The notes under the pieces: model-generated
Seen by the model: only the letters and a program-made list of their open reading frames with translations
Told to the model about the DNA's origin: nothing
The model's database searches: none
Shown: positions 1 through 12,324 of the stretch, in pieces
Position numbering within the stretch: position 1 is the stretch's first letter
How the letters are laid out: each line of letters begins with the position of its first letter
Program-made: the position numbers and the translations under genes
Assembly: GCA_000934385.1 (NCBI GenBank)
Contig: KN880550.1
Span: forward strand, 1-64,000
From: Cylindrobasidium torrendii FP15055 ss-10
Taxonomy: Eukaryota > Basidiomycota > Agaricomycetes > Agaricales > Physalacriaceae
DNA: 64,000 bases
Reading direction: 5' to 3'

Positions 1-28
1 GGTAGTTAATTCATAATGAGTATTGTAT

Positions 29-3000
29 ATGCTAAAGACATTCAAGCGCCATAAGCTGGAATCCAAGCTTGCCAAAACCGAGAAGAAACTCGAAACCACT
101 CAGCGTATTATCCAGTTCATCTCCGAGTACAATGTCCCAGGTCTCCGTCGACTCCTTGCGGTTGCTCTCTCCAGCGCCAGCACCCCAGAAGAAATCCTTC
201 GGCGACTCGAGCGATGCATTGCAGGCATGTACGACACTCGCGGACAGTTCTCGCAATATGAATACGACTTGGCCTTTATCGCGAAGGCACTTGGCGGGCC
301 GCGTCTTCTCTATGCAATGGCACACGCATTTGGGATCCCTGCGACCTCCACACTGGCGCGAAACGCACCCCTCCCATCGGTGCATGTTTGTCTGTCTGAG
401 CCCACCGCCAATGATGCAGAATCCGCTATCCAGACAATGCTTGACCCCAGCGTCCATCAACCACCCCCAAAGGACTCTGTACGACTTGCGGGACTTACAT
501 TAATGTTGGACGGTGTTGCTATCGAGGAAGTCTGCCGTTATGACCACAGACGTGACTCTGTCATTGGCCTCTGTCGCGAGCATACGAAGGACATGGAGTT
601 GCGCATCGAGGACTATAGAACTATTCAAATACTCGAAGAGGCCCTCGACGGCAAGCTTGTCCATGTCGGAAAAGATGCCACCGTCCTTGCTGTGGCCTCT
701 ATTGCTGATGTTGTCCATTACCTCCCTGTCCCCGTACTACTCTCCGCATCATGCAAGGCAGAAGTAGGCGATGGGCTATTCCGTTGGCTTAGGCTATTCC
801 TTGATGTATGGCACACACATCCTTGCGGGGAGGTACTCCATGGTCCTATCGCTACAGTCGCAAGTGATGGCGAATCCTCATTTCGCAATGCACGATTTCA
901 CCTAGGCATGAGCGAGGAGCTAGACACATCGACAGGCTACGGCCGCGTGCTTGCTCAGTGCGCAGGGCTCAATCTACGAACTGGCCCGTACGGGCTGCTT
1001 GTTACATGCGATACAAAGCATATCTTCAAGCGCTTTGCTACGCTTTGTCGAGGGATGCGTGGCATTCAAGTGGGCGACACAACCATTACCAGTGTCGAGC
1101 TTGCACATCAACTGTCGCAGCTACCATCCCTCACGCCCGCTGGCGCGCTTGATCTCATGGATCCTGATGACAAGCAAGATGTTCCCCGTGCGGTCGAACT
1201 CATTGAAGCTCTGGGTGACATCGAGGAGCAGAGCGACACAATGGTTACTTCGGAAACGGCAAAGATGGAAAAAGTGGCGTTTGTTGCCCACGTCCTCGCT
1301 TACTTCCTGGAGCCGTTCATCTCGGGTGACATGAGCCTGTCGGAGCAACTCAAGTCTCTCTCAACATATGCGCACCTCACATACGCAATGTACAAGAAGC
1401 ACGGCCTCTCATTCCTCACTAGCCCGCTTTACGTTGACTCTCATGCTGTGGTCAAGACTATTTTCTCCACATCGGCTTGTCTTGCTGCACTCAATGACCC
1501 CGAACTTGTATACCTTATCATTCTTGAAGGTACCGACCGCCTAGAGAACATCTTCTCAAATGTCCGCACTCAGGATCATTCACGCAATTTCGACGTCCTT
1601 CAGCTATCCCAGAAACTGAGCATTGCTGCGATGCTCACCGAGATCTTTTCCCGTTATCCCCATTTAAATCGTGGCCATCGACGTCGGGACCTTACGAAGC
1701 GCGGTGTAGATCGTGTCAGCCCCAGCGATGTTGACCACAGCAACAAGGCTGTTGTTGGTGTGGATATTCCGAAGGCGTGGAACGACGGTAGAGCTCAGGC
1801 AAACCGAATCTTACAGAAGTTCTTGGGATACACATACGACTTGTTTGAGCACGACTTTGCACAACCCAGTGTAGACATGATGCGTCCCGATGGCATTCAT
1901 TACGTCGGCTCTAGCTACACCGAAACTTCAACTTCAACAATCCCATCATTGTCCCAATCTCCTCCTTCGCCGCTCATGGATCCAGAAGCTTCACTGTCAC
2001 CCCGCTCTTATCCTCCATCGCCCTTGGAATCATCGACCACCCAACCATTACCTGCGTCGCATCAAAGTGTTCGACCCGATCTGGCACCTTCCGAAATTGA
2101 CATTGTTAGTCAGCTGATCCAGCAACGCGACGTCGGTCAGTTCGCAAATGGCCTCGAAGATCATTTGGACACCATGGCTCTTACATCTGACTCTCGACCG
2201 CTTACTCAAGTTGACCGTCGCTTTGTATATATTGACAAGAAGCCGTTCCGAAAGGATTCCTTAATTCCTGCTCTTCTTGTTTCTGAATCGGCTCGAAAAG
2301 CAACTATACGCACTCTCCGTGCTGCGGGAATCACCCAGAAGAAAGCAATGCGCCTTCAACAGCAAAAAGTGTCGCTGGGTATAGCGGAATCCAAGACATC
2401 TGCTCTGTATAGCGGTGACTTGGCTGGAACTCTGGTGCGCGTAGGAGATGTTCTCTGCATGGCTGTTGTGGAGATACTACACTTCGAACGCAAAGGAGAC
2501 AAGAACTCGAAGCAGCTGTACAGTGTTGAGCTTGATGACCTGTCGTCGCCCAACGTACTTGCCACATGTCAAATTGTGGCGCTCGAATCTGGCGACTTCC
2601 TTCATAATTCTCTGCCCGATCAATGGGTTTGGAGAAGTCGATATCTATCCCTGAACGAAGACGCCGCCGTTGTCACGCAGGATAATTCATTACTTCACAT
2701 CCCACTGTCGCGCATTCACATCCTCGTTCCCGAGCTTCTGGAGAATCCACAATTGGTTGGACATCGTCTATCTTACTCGCGCGCGCTTGACCATACCGAG
2801 CTTGAAAGTGCGCTCAATGATGCCTGGGATATGTTCGATCCAACTTCCGATACCTATCTGCGTGATGTTGCATCCATACCGACCGTACGCTCAACATCGC
2901 TCCCTTACCGTGATAGTAAAGGTCAGTTGCAAGATTTGGGACAGTAAGATACTCCATTCTGACTTTTCTATTATCAAGGAAGCCGCTTTTTCTTTCTCTC

Positions 3001-3773
3001 CGGTATTGGGGCAGTCGTTCAAACAAAGCAGAAATCATCCACTACACTATTGGAGTGTAAACTGTGCGGACAATCAGAGACGCTAGCCCACATGCGCAAC
3101 CACGTTGGGAAACATCTTCTGCTATTCCTGCATGATTATCCTGATGCGGCACTCAAAGTATCGGTGCGTTTAGGCTTGCCAATGTATATTATACTTATCA
3201 CTAACGATCTCACAGCTTTCTCTTGACGCCTGTGGGTGGTGCGGGCTCCCAGGCTGTCATACCTCTCTGAAATATGGCAAGTCTAAGCAGAGGAACCGCA
3301 CCATTGAGTCGGACTGTGAGTACTTCTATCCGCAGATGCGATATACCACGGCGGCAACAACAACACCGACCCAACCATCAACTAATGTACCAATTCTGTG
3401 TACGCTCTGCCAGCCTCTGAAGACTGTATGGAAATACGAAATGCTTGCTCACGTAATTGGTGTACATGCGCGTCCGGACAACAACTCGCTCCCTGCGTTA
3501 CCAGCAAGCCTGTGGCTTGATATGCATATTTCGAAATTGGAGGAGCGGCGCATGGGTATTGAGGAGGCAGACATTCATGAATACAGAGCTGATAACAAGA
3601 TTCCTGGGAGTGACTGGCTTGAAAATTTGGACGACGCAGGACATGTATCAGACAAACGCTACGCTTATAACCGCCCAGCGTCCCCCGCTGTCCCGGGAAT
3701 GACCCGGCCTCTTGACCGTCGCGATTCTGTCGCAAGTAGCTCACATAGACCACATAAATTATCGAAACTTTAA
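29..3773 (+). CDS. P-element/THAP9-like transposase-related protein with C-terminal zinc fingers
   Basis: The first ATG in the long frame is at 29. Two introns (2922-3014, GTCAGT donor; 3164-3215, GTGCGT donor) join the main frame to two downstream exons and give about 1,199 codons. Seen: an N-terminal charged helix (residues ~1-35); LMLDGVAIEE (~160) followed by IGLCREH; DGES (~280); CDTKHIFKR (~330); GTDRLENIF then VRTQDHSRNFD (~505); a Pro/Ser-rich linker; and two Cys/His clusters near the C-terminus (CKLC..H..H, and CTLC..H..H around residue 1,060). Known: P-element/THAP9 RNase-H transposases place catalytic D, D and E in LM.DE, D.xH.xK and LE..F contexts. Inference: this is a member or relative of that superfamily with added DNA-binding fingers. 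The acidic residue normally after LMLD is Gly here, but the Asp is kept. No terminal repeats were recognised, so it may be a host gene or a decayed element. Only 28 bp precede the ATG, so upstream exons may be missing. Confidence 0.68.
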
Positions 3774-4053
3774 TTACTACACCATTTATTCACAAACTAA
3801 AGACTCGAGAGTCAAGATTATTGCGATGATGCAAGGCGAGTGCGATCCACAGAGATTGCACTTGCCTGACGTCATGGCATTAGTTTAGGTTTGACTTCCG
3901 CTTGGGTATGACGGAACAGTCGGCTGGTTTTCGGCATCAGCTCGGCCTGAGCTCGGCATCTCGCTCAGGGTTTTGCAAAGCATCCGCGCTTTCAGGACGG
4001 ATTTAGCGGCCGAGTACCGCCTGGTACAGCACATCTCGGCGTTCTAAATAATA

Positions 4054-5340
4054 CTATGCTGATGAGCGTTCACGACCTTCCTTCACCGTACGCTCTACCA
4101 AATCACGGAACTCGTCTTTACACTGGATATGTATCCCGTGGCCGACGTTCGTCCATTGCACCAGTTCTGCCTCTGGCATGCATTTCTTCAGCCTGACGGA
4201 GTTGCTCGCATCGACAAGAAGGTCCGTGTCGCCAGTAACCAGTGTGATCTACACGGCGCTCAATGCAAGGCATCAGCAAGAAAATAAACGAGCATACCTT
4301 TGGAATGGATGAAGAGATTTTTCGAAGCCTCTCGCAGTCCACATTATGCGTGAGCGCCGCGCACATCTGGAATATTGAGCCCCAGAGTGGCTGTTTCTTT
4401 GTCACTTTGAATCGTAGTCGGAGGTTCTGTGGAGGAGGCAATGGGTGAGTGGTATTTAGAAATCACGCAGTTGAGCCATACATCAGCTGCAACGTCGGCA
4501 TTCGTCCTTCCAGGTTCTTGGACACTTTGCTCCTGCAACCAAGTTTCGGGGAACACCATTCGAAGCACAATGGGGATTTTCTTCTCCTGGTCGGACTCGA
4601 GTGTCGCGCTAGACGGATATTGGTACAGAGTTTGGGCTGGACATGGGCACTACGCACCGGAGCAGAAGCCGTACACCCTCAAACTGGACACAATGCGCTG
4701 GTCATCTTCAGACTTTTCCCGCACGGAAAGCGACGTACAGGCGCGAAGTTATTCCAAATGGGACCTCCAGGTGTTGTCACACCAAGAACCAAAGAGGCTA
4801 CGCGTTCAGGGATTCTCCATACAAGTTCTACACAGATTGGTGTTGTAAGTTTGTGTAGAACTGATGCTGCACTGCGACGCACCTTGTGCAATCATCCCTC
4901 CAAGAGAGACGCCCACTATGTGTATCCCACGGGGCTCCGTCCAACCAATATAATCCAGCAGGGCAATCACGTCCGCAGCCATCGTACTCGTCTTGAACGG
5001 ACCTTTGGGGACGCCGCTGTACCCGCATCCTCGGTTGTCGAATACAAGTGCGGTGTATTTTCCAGAACTAGCGAAGTATGGAAGTTGGGCGTGCCACGCA
5101 AAGGAGCTGCTGTTCAGACTGTACGGTCGCACGCGTCAGCTACAGTGCGCTGGGGTCGCCGGGGGTTTCGAAAGCGTACCCCATCACGAAGACAATCTTC
5201 TCAGGTCCATTTCCGTGTATTTCGTAGTACAACGAGTGGCTGGTGAACGTGTTCTCTTGCTTGATTTCGGTGACTGGACACAGACCGCGGTCGATGAGGG
5301 TTGTAGTGTCGAAGATGGATGGCCAGTCTTGGAACTCCAT
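4054..5340 (-). CDS. alpha/beta-hydrolase fold protein
   Basis: Seven exons (5340-5180, 5118-4883, 4827-4739, 4683-4658, 4608-4482, 4426-4298, 4248-4054) sum to 963 nt, 320 aa. The start is the ATG of MEFQDWPSIF, as the longer frame upstream lacks an ATG needed for the fold. Motifs: an early strand VFVMG; FDNRGCGYSG before the nucleophile region; nucleophile elbow GVSLGG with Ser as nucleophile; acid residue in VTGDTDLLVD; catalytic His in GHGIHIQ. All three triad positions are therefore present. There is no signal peptide or membrane segment, so it is probably cytosolic. Substrate cannot be told: fungal members include esterases, epoxide hydrolases and thioesterases. It lies head-to-tail upstream of nothing obviously linked; the primase gene starts 2 kb further on the same strand. 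Confidence 0.88.
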
Positions 5341-5859
5341 GGTGGTGTTATAGGCTTGATATCCGCCAGGCAAACAATTAGAGGGAGTGGAAGAAGTAGA
5401 GTTACGAGATGGCACACGACACAAGCAAGGTCTAAGGAAGAGTATATTGGACGTCGGTAAGGTATCAGGGATACCTGCGTTCCGGCAACTCGATCGGCCC
5501 GAACTATTTAGACAGGCAATAAAATCGCAATAAAAGGCGGAAATAAAATAATAGAGTCTGAGTAGCACGTTGTTTAGGTTTCGTTCTAGCGTGCGAAAGC
5601 ACTAATCGTATCACCCTCCGCCTGTCTGAGAGAATGCAGTGATAACTGAGCTAACAGCAGCGCAAGTATCGAATTAAAGCTCTTCAAGAAGCAGCTGCAG
5701 TAGCAAGACCGTGCCATACTCAACCAGTTTCGTTCACCATCAAAATGATAATTAACACATCCTATAAAAATAGCAATTGCAAAGGAAAACAAAATCGACG
5801 TATAATGTACAGTACTTCGACATTACCAGCTCATGCCATCTGTACAAAAGGTGGTCAAG
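5341..5859. other. intergenic, hydrolase 5' side / primase 3' side
   Basis: About 520 bp between the hydrolase start codon and the primase stop codon, both on the minus strand. It should hold the hydrolase promoter and the primase 3' UTR. It is AT-rich around 5740-5790. I see no gene or clear element. Confidence 0.6.
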
Positions 5860-7315
5860 TCAAGTCTTTATCAGGGTAGAGGCAGACGTACTCTTCTCCT
5901 GCTTGATCGCTCGCTTGCTTTCGATGATAGCTGCGGTATGTGCCTCCAACATCTCAACGTACGGTGCAAGTGATGTCTTCTTCCATTCTGCTCTCTTGTT
6001 AGTCGTACTGGGTAAGGGAAGATTACAGGAAGGGGTACGTACCATCCTCGGCTGCAGAATCCTTGCCCGCGTTGTTGAGTTCAAGAAGGAGCTGGCCGAC
6101 GGTGGGTACCTCGTCTGGGTCAAAATCGTCCACCGTCTTGGGGTCGACGGGGACGCAAATGCGATTCGTCTTCGGGTGGACGCAGAATGGCGCTTTGAGC
6201 AAATGGTTGCGGTGCTTGGAGACTTCAGCATCGAGCCGCGGGTATGTGTACTGCAGTACGATATCTTCCATTGCGGATTTGAGAAGCGCCTGATGCATGG
6301 TGAGATGGAGTGAAGCAAACCGCAGGGCGGGACGCACCTTTTGCTTGTGGTTTTTAACCAGCTGTCTGAGGTCTTGCCATTTGTCTGTGGACGGTCTGGA
6401 TGGATCGGCTACCCATTTGGAACGAAGGGTATGCACAAGCGCGGCATCGGGGATGAGCGCAAGCAGGGCTTCATATCCTTCTGTACTGGCAAACACGTCT
6501 TGAGTCTCCAAAATCAACTCGTCGAATACCTCTGCCAGATGCCCAATAACTGCACTGTCAACGAGGGCGTTAGTTGGTCAAAGAAAGCGGGGATAGAGGA
6601 CGCACCCAATGCTAGGCGGCAAGCTCTTCGAATGCGAACGTACATTCACCTTCTTCCCACTGTCCTTTCCCGGCAAGACCACTGTGAGCCATCCCACGAT
6701 AGCCTTCCTAAGTTCGTCCGACAATTCCATCGCACCCCAGTCGCTAATCCAAAGATGGATTCCTCGTCGGCCAGAATACACCCAGAGCAGATGCTCGTAG
6801 CCGTACTGATCGCGAATGCTGTCCTCCAGAACGTGCACGGCGGCAGCGATGAAGCCCCAACAACGTTTGCATATCCCCGCGTCCGTGCAGCATGTTCGTA
6901 TTGGGTCGTAGTCCGTCATATCGATATCAAACACCAGCTCGCGCGCCAGGGGATTGAAAGTCCCAGGTTTCGCTGTCTTCTTGTCCCGCGGCTGGTCCGA
7001 CCATCAGACTTGAACACGCGCGAACGAATTTGGTTGACGCACCCTGAACGTGTACTGTGGTCCAATCTCGAAACGCGTCGGCACATGCCTCAAGACCTGA
7101 GCTTTGAACTCCTTCTCATCCTTGAAAGATTGATAGCGTAGGTAGATGTCGCCTGGGAGGGTGAATGCGAATTCGCGATGTGTGAAAAGCCGACTCGGCG
7201 CCTGGTCGTTTTGATTTAACCACTTGTAGATGGACGGAAATGGATAGAGTCTGTTATAGAATGCTCTCAAAGCTTCAGGAGACGAGCCGTCAATATCCAT
7301 CGCATCAGAAGCCAT
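5860..7315 (-). CDS. PRI1: DNA primase small (catalytic) subunit
   Basis: Catalytic subunit of the DNA polymerase alpha-primase complex that makes RNA primers in the nucleus. Four exons (7315-7043, 6991-6606, 6554-6043, 5990-5860) give 1,302 nt, 433 aa, a usual length for PRI1/p48. The start MASDAMDIDG is a true ATG. Family hallmarks: FEIGPQY; the metal-binding FDIDMTDYD, where the acidic pair is catalytic; the Cys cluster CCTDAGICKRCWGF that binds structural zinc; and SGRRGIHLW with the NTP-contact Arg and His. Downstream helices (LAEVFDELILETQD and beyond) follow the usual order. All key residues are present. It is divergent from the amino-acid permease; the two starts are 678 bp apart. Confidence 0.95.
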
Positions 7316-7992
7316 ATTTTTGCCGAGTAGATGATGGACAGAGGCAGGTCGCGTGAACGCGTAAAGTCACGGTCAGCTGATCCCATGTCACATCGGCGCG
7401 AAAGTTGATCGTGCGCTACTGTATCGTGCGCCTCTCAATCCGTTGTTTTGGATAAGGAAGTGAGTACCGAACAGTATGCCAGTACTACTATACTTATCTT
7501 GACCAATTAGATAACCATTGTCTAGCAAGCCCTTCGTCGCGGCCAGCTTATCTTGACCAAAGGTTGGCTGGTGGTTGGCCGCCTAGGCGGCCTTTCGTCC
7601 CGCGTAATTGGTCATGGTCTCATCACCATGCGCAATCCGACATTCGGCAGGCAATGGCGTCGGTAGGTCTCTTTCTTCCTATTTACATGCGTCTCTCGAT
7701 TCCTGGACTCATGCTGACTTCCTCAATGCGGCACATAATAAACGTTAACATTCGCAACTCTAGTCTACTTCGAAAACTGTGGTACCATGCCCAATCTCTT
7801 CGGGAATTTAAACTACAGCTACCAGGTACAAACGGCTTGTGATGAGCTCCCGAAGTTATGACCAGATCTCGAGTCCTTTATCGGGCGGATCGACGGACGC
7901 TACTAGGCCCTTATCTAATGCAGAGGTTATAACCCCCATGTAAATGGAAGATGTTGCTCCACCCGCCTTCTGGAGGTCCTCCCGCAACGACA
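7316..7992. other. divergent promoter region, primase / permease
   Basis: 677 bp between two divergently transcribed start codons, so it must carry both promoters. A short direct repeat of the words CTTATCTTGACCAA occurs at about 7493-7506 and 7548-7561. No convincing TATA box or gene was found; an open frame at 7564-7842 shows no recognisable domain. Confidence 0.55.
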
Positions 7993-9871
7993 ATGAGCTC
8001 ACTCGATGAGAAGAGTCCCAATATGAGCGCAGAGAAGGTCGACGCCGACGCTTACGACGTGGAGGTTCAATCCAGTCAGGCTCGACCAGAAGAGCAGCTT
8101 AAACGTCAACTGAAAGACAGACACATTGCCATGATTAGGTGCGTAAGACCTCGACATTGCGAATTTGTATGTTCATGCAGTCACAGTATTGGCGGTGTGA
8201 TTGGCACTGGCTTGTTTGTCGGCACTGCAAACGCTCTCACCAACGCCGTATGCACACTTCTATTCTTCTTGGTTCGACCAACATGCTAAGAAGCGTCTAG
8301 GGACCCATTGGTCTCCTTCTTGGCTACATTGTTACTGGCTCACTCTGCTACACCATGATGATTTCTCTCGGCGAAATGGTCTCTTACCTTCCAATCGCTG
8401 GCGGCCACATCACACTCGCCGGACGATTTGTGGACCCCGCTTTTTCGTTCACTCTGGGATGGATGTACTGGTGCGTGGGTTTGGCTGTATCCTCTGCAAT
8501 AGCTGAAGAATGTTTGTTAGGTACAACTGGGTGCTTGTTCTTCCAGCAGAACTCAGTGCTGTCGGAGTCCTCATGCAATACTGGCATCCACCAGTGACAG
8601 GCGCAGTATGGATTGTCGTCTGTCTTGTCGTGGTCATCACCATAAACCTCTTCGGTGCCGGCGTCTACGGCGAGTGCGAGTTCATTTTCGCAAGCATCAA
8701 GATTATCGCCATTGTTGGGCTCATTATCCTTGGGATCATCCTCGACCTCGGAGGCGTCACGGGCGACCGTCTCGGATTCAGATACTGGCTCGACCCTGGC
8801 CCTTTCGTGCAGTTCAACGGCATATCCGGGAGCTGGGGACGCTTCCTCGGATTCTGGCGAACTCTCATCGTGAGCGCAGGAGCGTACATCGGCACAGAAA
8901 TTGTTGCCATAGCCGCCGCAGAGACGAAGAACCCACGACGCAACTTGCCACGAGCAATCAAGCGCATCTATATTCGAATAATCCTGTTTTATATCTGCGG
9001 TGTCATCATCGTTGGCCTGCTCGTACCGTCGAACGACCCAAGAGTAAACCTCGGCGGGTCGGATGCTAGTGCCTCACCCTTTGTCATCGCCATCGAGAGA
9101 GCGGGAATCAAGGCCCTACCATCCATCATCAATGCCGTGCTCGTCAGTGCAGCGTGGAGTGCTGCCAGCAGCGACTTGTACACGAGCTCAAGAGCTCTCT
9201 GTACGCCTCATTTTGTTGTCTATTCCTCACTATGTAACTGATCATCTTTACAGATGGATTGGCTGCTGCGGGAAACGCACCAAAGATCTTCCTGCGCACG
9301 ACAAAGCATGGTCTGCCTTGGGTGTCGGTCGGATTTTGCGCAATGTTCTCGGCGCTCGCGTTCATGACGCTGTCGACGAGTGCGGGACAAGTCTTTACTT
9401 GGTAAGTTTAGCCTTGCAGACCACTCCGACTTAGCTAAGACGTTCCCCAGGTTCCAAAACCTTTGTGGTGTCGCTGGGCTGCTCACTTGGTTCGGCTCGT
9501 CCATCACCTACATTCGATTCTACAACGGCATGAAAGCGCAGGGGATCGACCGTTCTACTCTCCCATATCGCTCTCCATTCCAGCCATATGCAGCATACTA
9601 TGCCGCGGCCCTGTCTGGAGTCATCGTCCTGTTTTCGGGATGGACGACTTTCCTGCATGGCAACTGGGACACAGCGACGTTCGTGACAAACTACTTCGGA
9701 TTAGCGGCGTTCCCTATCATGTTTATTGGGGCAAAGCTCTGGAGAAGAACGAAGTTTGTTGGTGTTCATGAGATGGACTTTACGACCGGCCTGAAAGAGA
9801 TAGACGAAGCAGACGTCTTGATGGAGCCGCCAAAGACATGGATAGGCAGGGTCTGGAGGGCATTGATGTAG
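7993..9871 (+). CDS. amino-acid permease (APC superfamily, YAT family)
   Basis: Plasma-membrane amino-acid/H+ symporter. Six exons (7993-8138, 8187-8247, 8301-8470, 8521-9200, 9254-9401, 9451-9871) total 1,626 nt, 541 aa, the family's usual size. The start is the ATG of MSSLDEKSPN. The first transmembrane segment has the hallmark SIGGVIGTGLFVG, and helix 3 reads SLGEMVSYLPIAGG, as in yeast GAP1/DIP5-type carriers. About twelve hydrophobic helices follow, including IVGLIILGIIL and VIIVGLLVPSND. The cytosolic N-terminus is hydrophilic and lysine-containing (EKVDADAYD, EEQLKRQLKDRH), typical for ubiquitin-controlled permeases. The C-terminus ends in an amphipathic stretch TWIGRVWRALM. Substrate specificity cannot be read from sequence. 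It ends 80 bp from the convergent J-protein gene. Confidence 0.94.
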
Positions 9872-9950
9872 CATGGATTTCTAGATGACAGTGATATACA
9901 GCAAGGAGCAAACAAAGCCTTTACATTGCGTGGAATTAACTTGAGTCTGT

Positions 9951-11295
9951 TCACCATGTCGTTCCGTTCTTCTTCTTCTTGTTTCCGCTACCTGATTTCT
10001 TGTGGCTGCCACCCGATCCTCTGAAGCGCCCCATGGAGGCGCTTAGTTCCTCGTGGGCATCCACTCGTGGATCGACACCCTCGAGAAGCGTGGCCAGTTT
10101 CTGTGTATTAGCGTCAGCCAATTCGTCCGAGAAGGAAGACCATGAGCCAACCTGGACAACTTCTTCAAGAAACTCCTTTTCCTTCATTCGACTCGCCTTG
10201 ATGGCTTTGTTGAAGTATCTATAACAGAAACATGGGTGACATGTAGCGACATGATATACCCCACTCACTTGCGCTGCCGGGCATCAGGGAGGTCATCCTC
10301 AGTCGCTGACGGGATTTCCTGTTCGAACGTCCTCTTGGATTTGAAGTTGGGCCAAAACCGGTAGAACTTCCCGACTTCGGTGCCGTAGGGCCGCCCAGTG
10401 TATTCGTATTCTGCATTATTCCATAGATCGGACGGGCCACCGTAGAGAGGGTACTGGTCAGCGCGAAGGGGTCGTCTTGCCAAACGCATCTCATCGTGTG
10501 CAACACAGCGAAAGAGATCAATCAAGAGCAGTAAGTCATTAGGGTCCGTCTGTTCAAGTAAGAAACCTTTCGAGTGTATATTGAAGGAGCGTACCATCGT
10601 TGCAATGCTTTGAATAGTTTCAATGAGTGGAGGAGCAGTGATTCCGGGTTCCTGAGAGCCTAGTGGGTACTTCTCGATATATTCCTCGTAAATGTAAGCA
10701 AATTTGGGGCCGCCATCGAAGAAGCCACGCCGAGGCTTGCTCGATGGTATCTCTGGTTCTTCTTCCTTCTCCACTTCGTGCACATAATTTCGTCGTTTCT
10801 AGAGTTTGGTTATTAGTACTACCTTATGAGTATGTTGCCTAGGATACACACCTCATCATCAATCAAAGTCTGCCCTCAGGTCAATGCTTCGCGAGTGAGA
10901 CATTCGAGAGGATAGACAGACCTCGTACGCCTCTTGAATCTTCTGAAAGCGGGCCTTGGCGCCTTCTTGGTCATCAGGATTTTTGTCTGGATGGTGCGCC
11001 AAGGATTGTTGCTTGCGTGCGCGCTGCGTACAGCTAGTTAGATATACACTTCCATAAATGCACCTACACAACGCGCCTTGATGTCATCCGGCGACGCGTC
11101 TTCAGAGATACCCAATATCTCATAGTAGCTCTGCTCTCCAGCATTACGCGCCTTGCTATTCCGCGGTGACCGTCTTGGCTCCGGATTGAAGCATACCCCG
11201 CACACCACGTAGAATACCATGAGACCCAGCAGGGAGAGAACAATAATAAACGTCCATTTGATAATCCACCAGACAAGTCGGAAAATAAGCCACAT
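9951..11295 (-). CDS. membrane-anchored J-domain (Hsp40) protein
   Basis: Co-chaperone that would stimulate an Hsp70. The only in-frame ATG upstream of the domain is at 11295 ([10 protein letters not shown]); the longer frame to 11388 opens at TTG and lies almost at a TATA-like element (11409-11416), so it was not used. Residues 1-37 form one or two hydrophobic segments, then [18 protein letters not shown] starts the J domain, with the diagnostic HHPDKN loop and [11 protein letters not shown]. Small exons encode TLIDDE then [13 protein letters not shown]. The rest contains [14 protein letters not shown], a region FYRFWPNF, a charged helix [14 protein letters not shown] and a Lys-rich tail (KKKKNG). 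At least five introns. It resembles Sec63-like topology at the N-terminus but lacks a recognisable Brl domain; ER membrane location is inference. The exact splice inside the J domain (~11050) is uncertain. Confidence 0.82.
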
Positions 11296-11408
11296 GAATC
11301 CAGAATCTATAGACGGAGTATTTAGGATGTAGCCTCGTCGATACTGCGCGTAGGTCGTGTGGTCGTGATGGTCAACGTGAAGGAGCAACTCAGTGATCCG
11401 CGATCGAG

Positions 11409-11416
11409 TATATATA
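11409..11416 (-). promoter_or_regulatory. TATA-like element upstream of the J-protein gene
   Basis: TATATATA, about 115 nt upstream of the chosen J-protein ATG (11295). Its position supports the 11295 start over the TTG-initiated frame beginning at 11388, because that would start about 20 nt from the element. Confidence 0.4.
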
Positions 11417-12268
11417 CGGGATTCAATTCAATCACATTGCGAACTTCAGGAATCAACAATATGTAGGGTGAATACACCTCGCATATGGATAGCTAGGAAA
11501 GCCAAAGGAAAGCACTTGCAGTATCATCACAGATCTGCATTCATCTTCTCTAGCTAATCTTCGCTGAGCCAAGCTCAATCTCCATCACTACTTCTCAAAA
11601 GTTCTCATCGACAATCCGTCCTACGATCACAATTCTGTGGGTAGGTTGTCGGTCCTGCCTTGATTCCGTACTCTGTGTAGACAGGTTTTAAAGATAAATC
11701 TTAAATAAGCGCAACGTACACCATAAATACCTTGCGTAAACACAAAGGGACGAACACGGCAATAGACCCCACTGGGAAAGTTGTCACATGGGGTTCACAT
11801 GATTTTCAACCCTGTTGAGAAATATGATGCAATCCAAATGTTGAAAACAACGATACATACATGCATGCATCGAAGCTACATATTCTAGAGAGCAAACCAC
11901 CAGTGTACCCATGTACGTGACACTCGGGGAGAACAGCTAGCGACTCTTCCTTGGTATGAACGTCGGACTGCCAGCTAGGCAGGTTTAAAGTTTTTCCTCA
12001 AGTATTGTCTTCGATTCACTGTCTTGACTATTCGAGCTCTCGGAACCAGTGTCCTCGAGATCGCCGTGGGCGTTCATGACCAAACTTGGAACAATCACCA
12101 AATGAGGAAGGTCCGACTTGCCTCGGACTGTCGGATTCAAGTGGGTGGCCATCTCTCTCTGCTGCTTGGTCACTCCCATTCAGCGGGCACTCTGCCGAAA
12201 ATTGCTGACGATATTATGCGGGGCAAAGCCGCTTGGTTCTGACGTAATTCGTGTACAAAGTAGGTGTT

Positions 12269-12275
12269 TATAAAG
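12269..12275 (+). promoter_or_regulatory. TATA box of the SDR gene
   Basis: TATAAAG, 50 nt before the SDR ATG at 12325, a good distance for a short fungal 5' UTR. Confidence 0.5.
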
Positions 12276-12324
12276 GTTCGGGTTCGTATGACACGAATGC
12301 AAACCACTCGTTGTCAGACTCGAT

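Larger units (their letters stand above)
11296..12324. other. divergent intergenic region, J-protein / SDR
   Basis: About 1 kb between divergent start codons. It holds TATA-like elements for both sides (11409-11416 and 12269-12275). A 64-codon ATG frame on the minus strand (11985-12179) has no known motif and is not called. Nothing else is recognisable. Confidence 0.5.

Noticed and set aside
11296..11388. N-terminal extension of the J-protein gene to 11388
   Set aside because: The frame opens with TTG, has no ATG, and begins about 20 nt from a TATA-like element.
11985..12179. 64-codon ATG frame on the minus strand
   Set aside because: No domain, no splice partner and no close promoter signal; length is within chance expectation.
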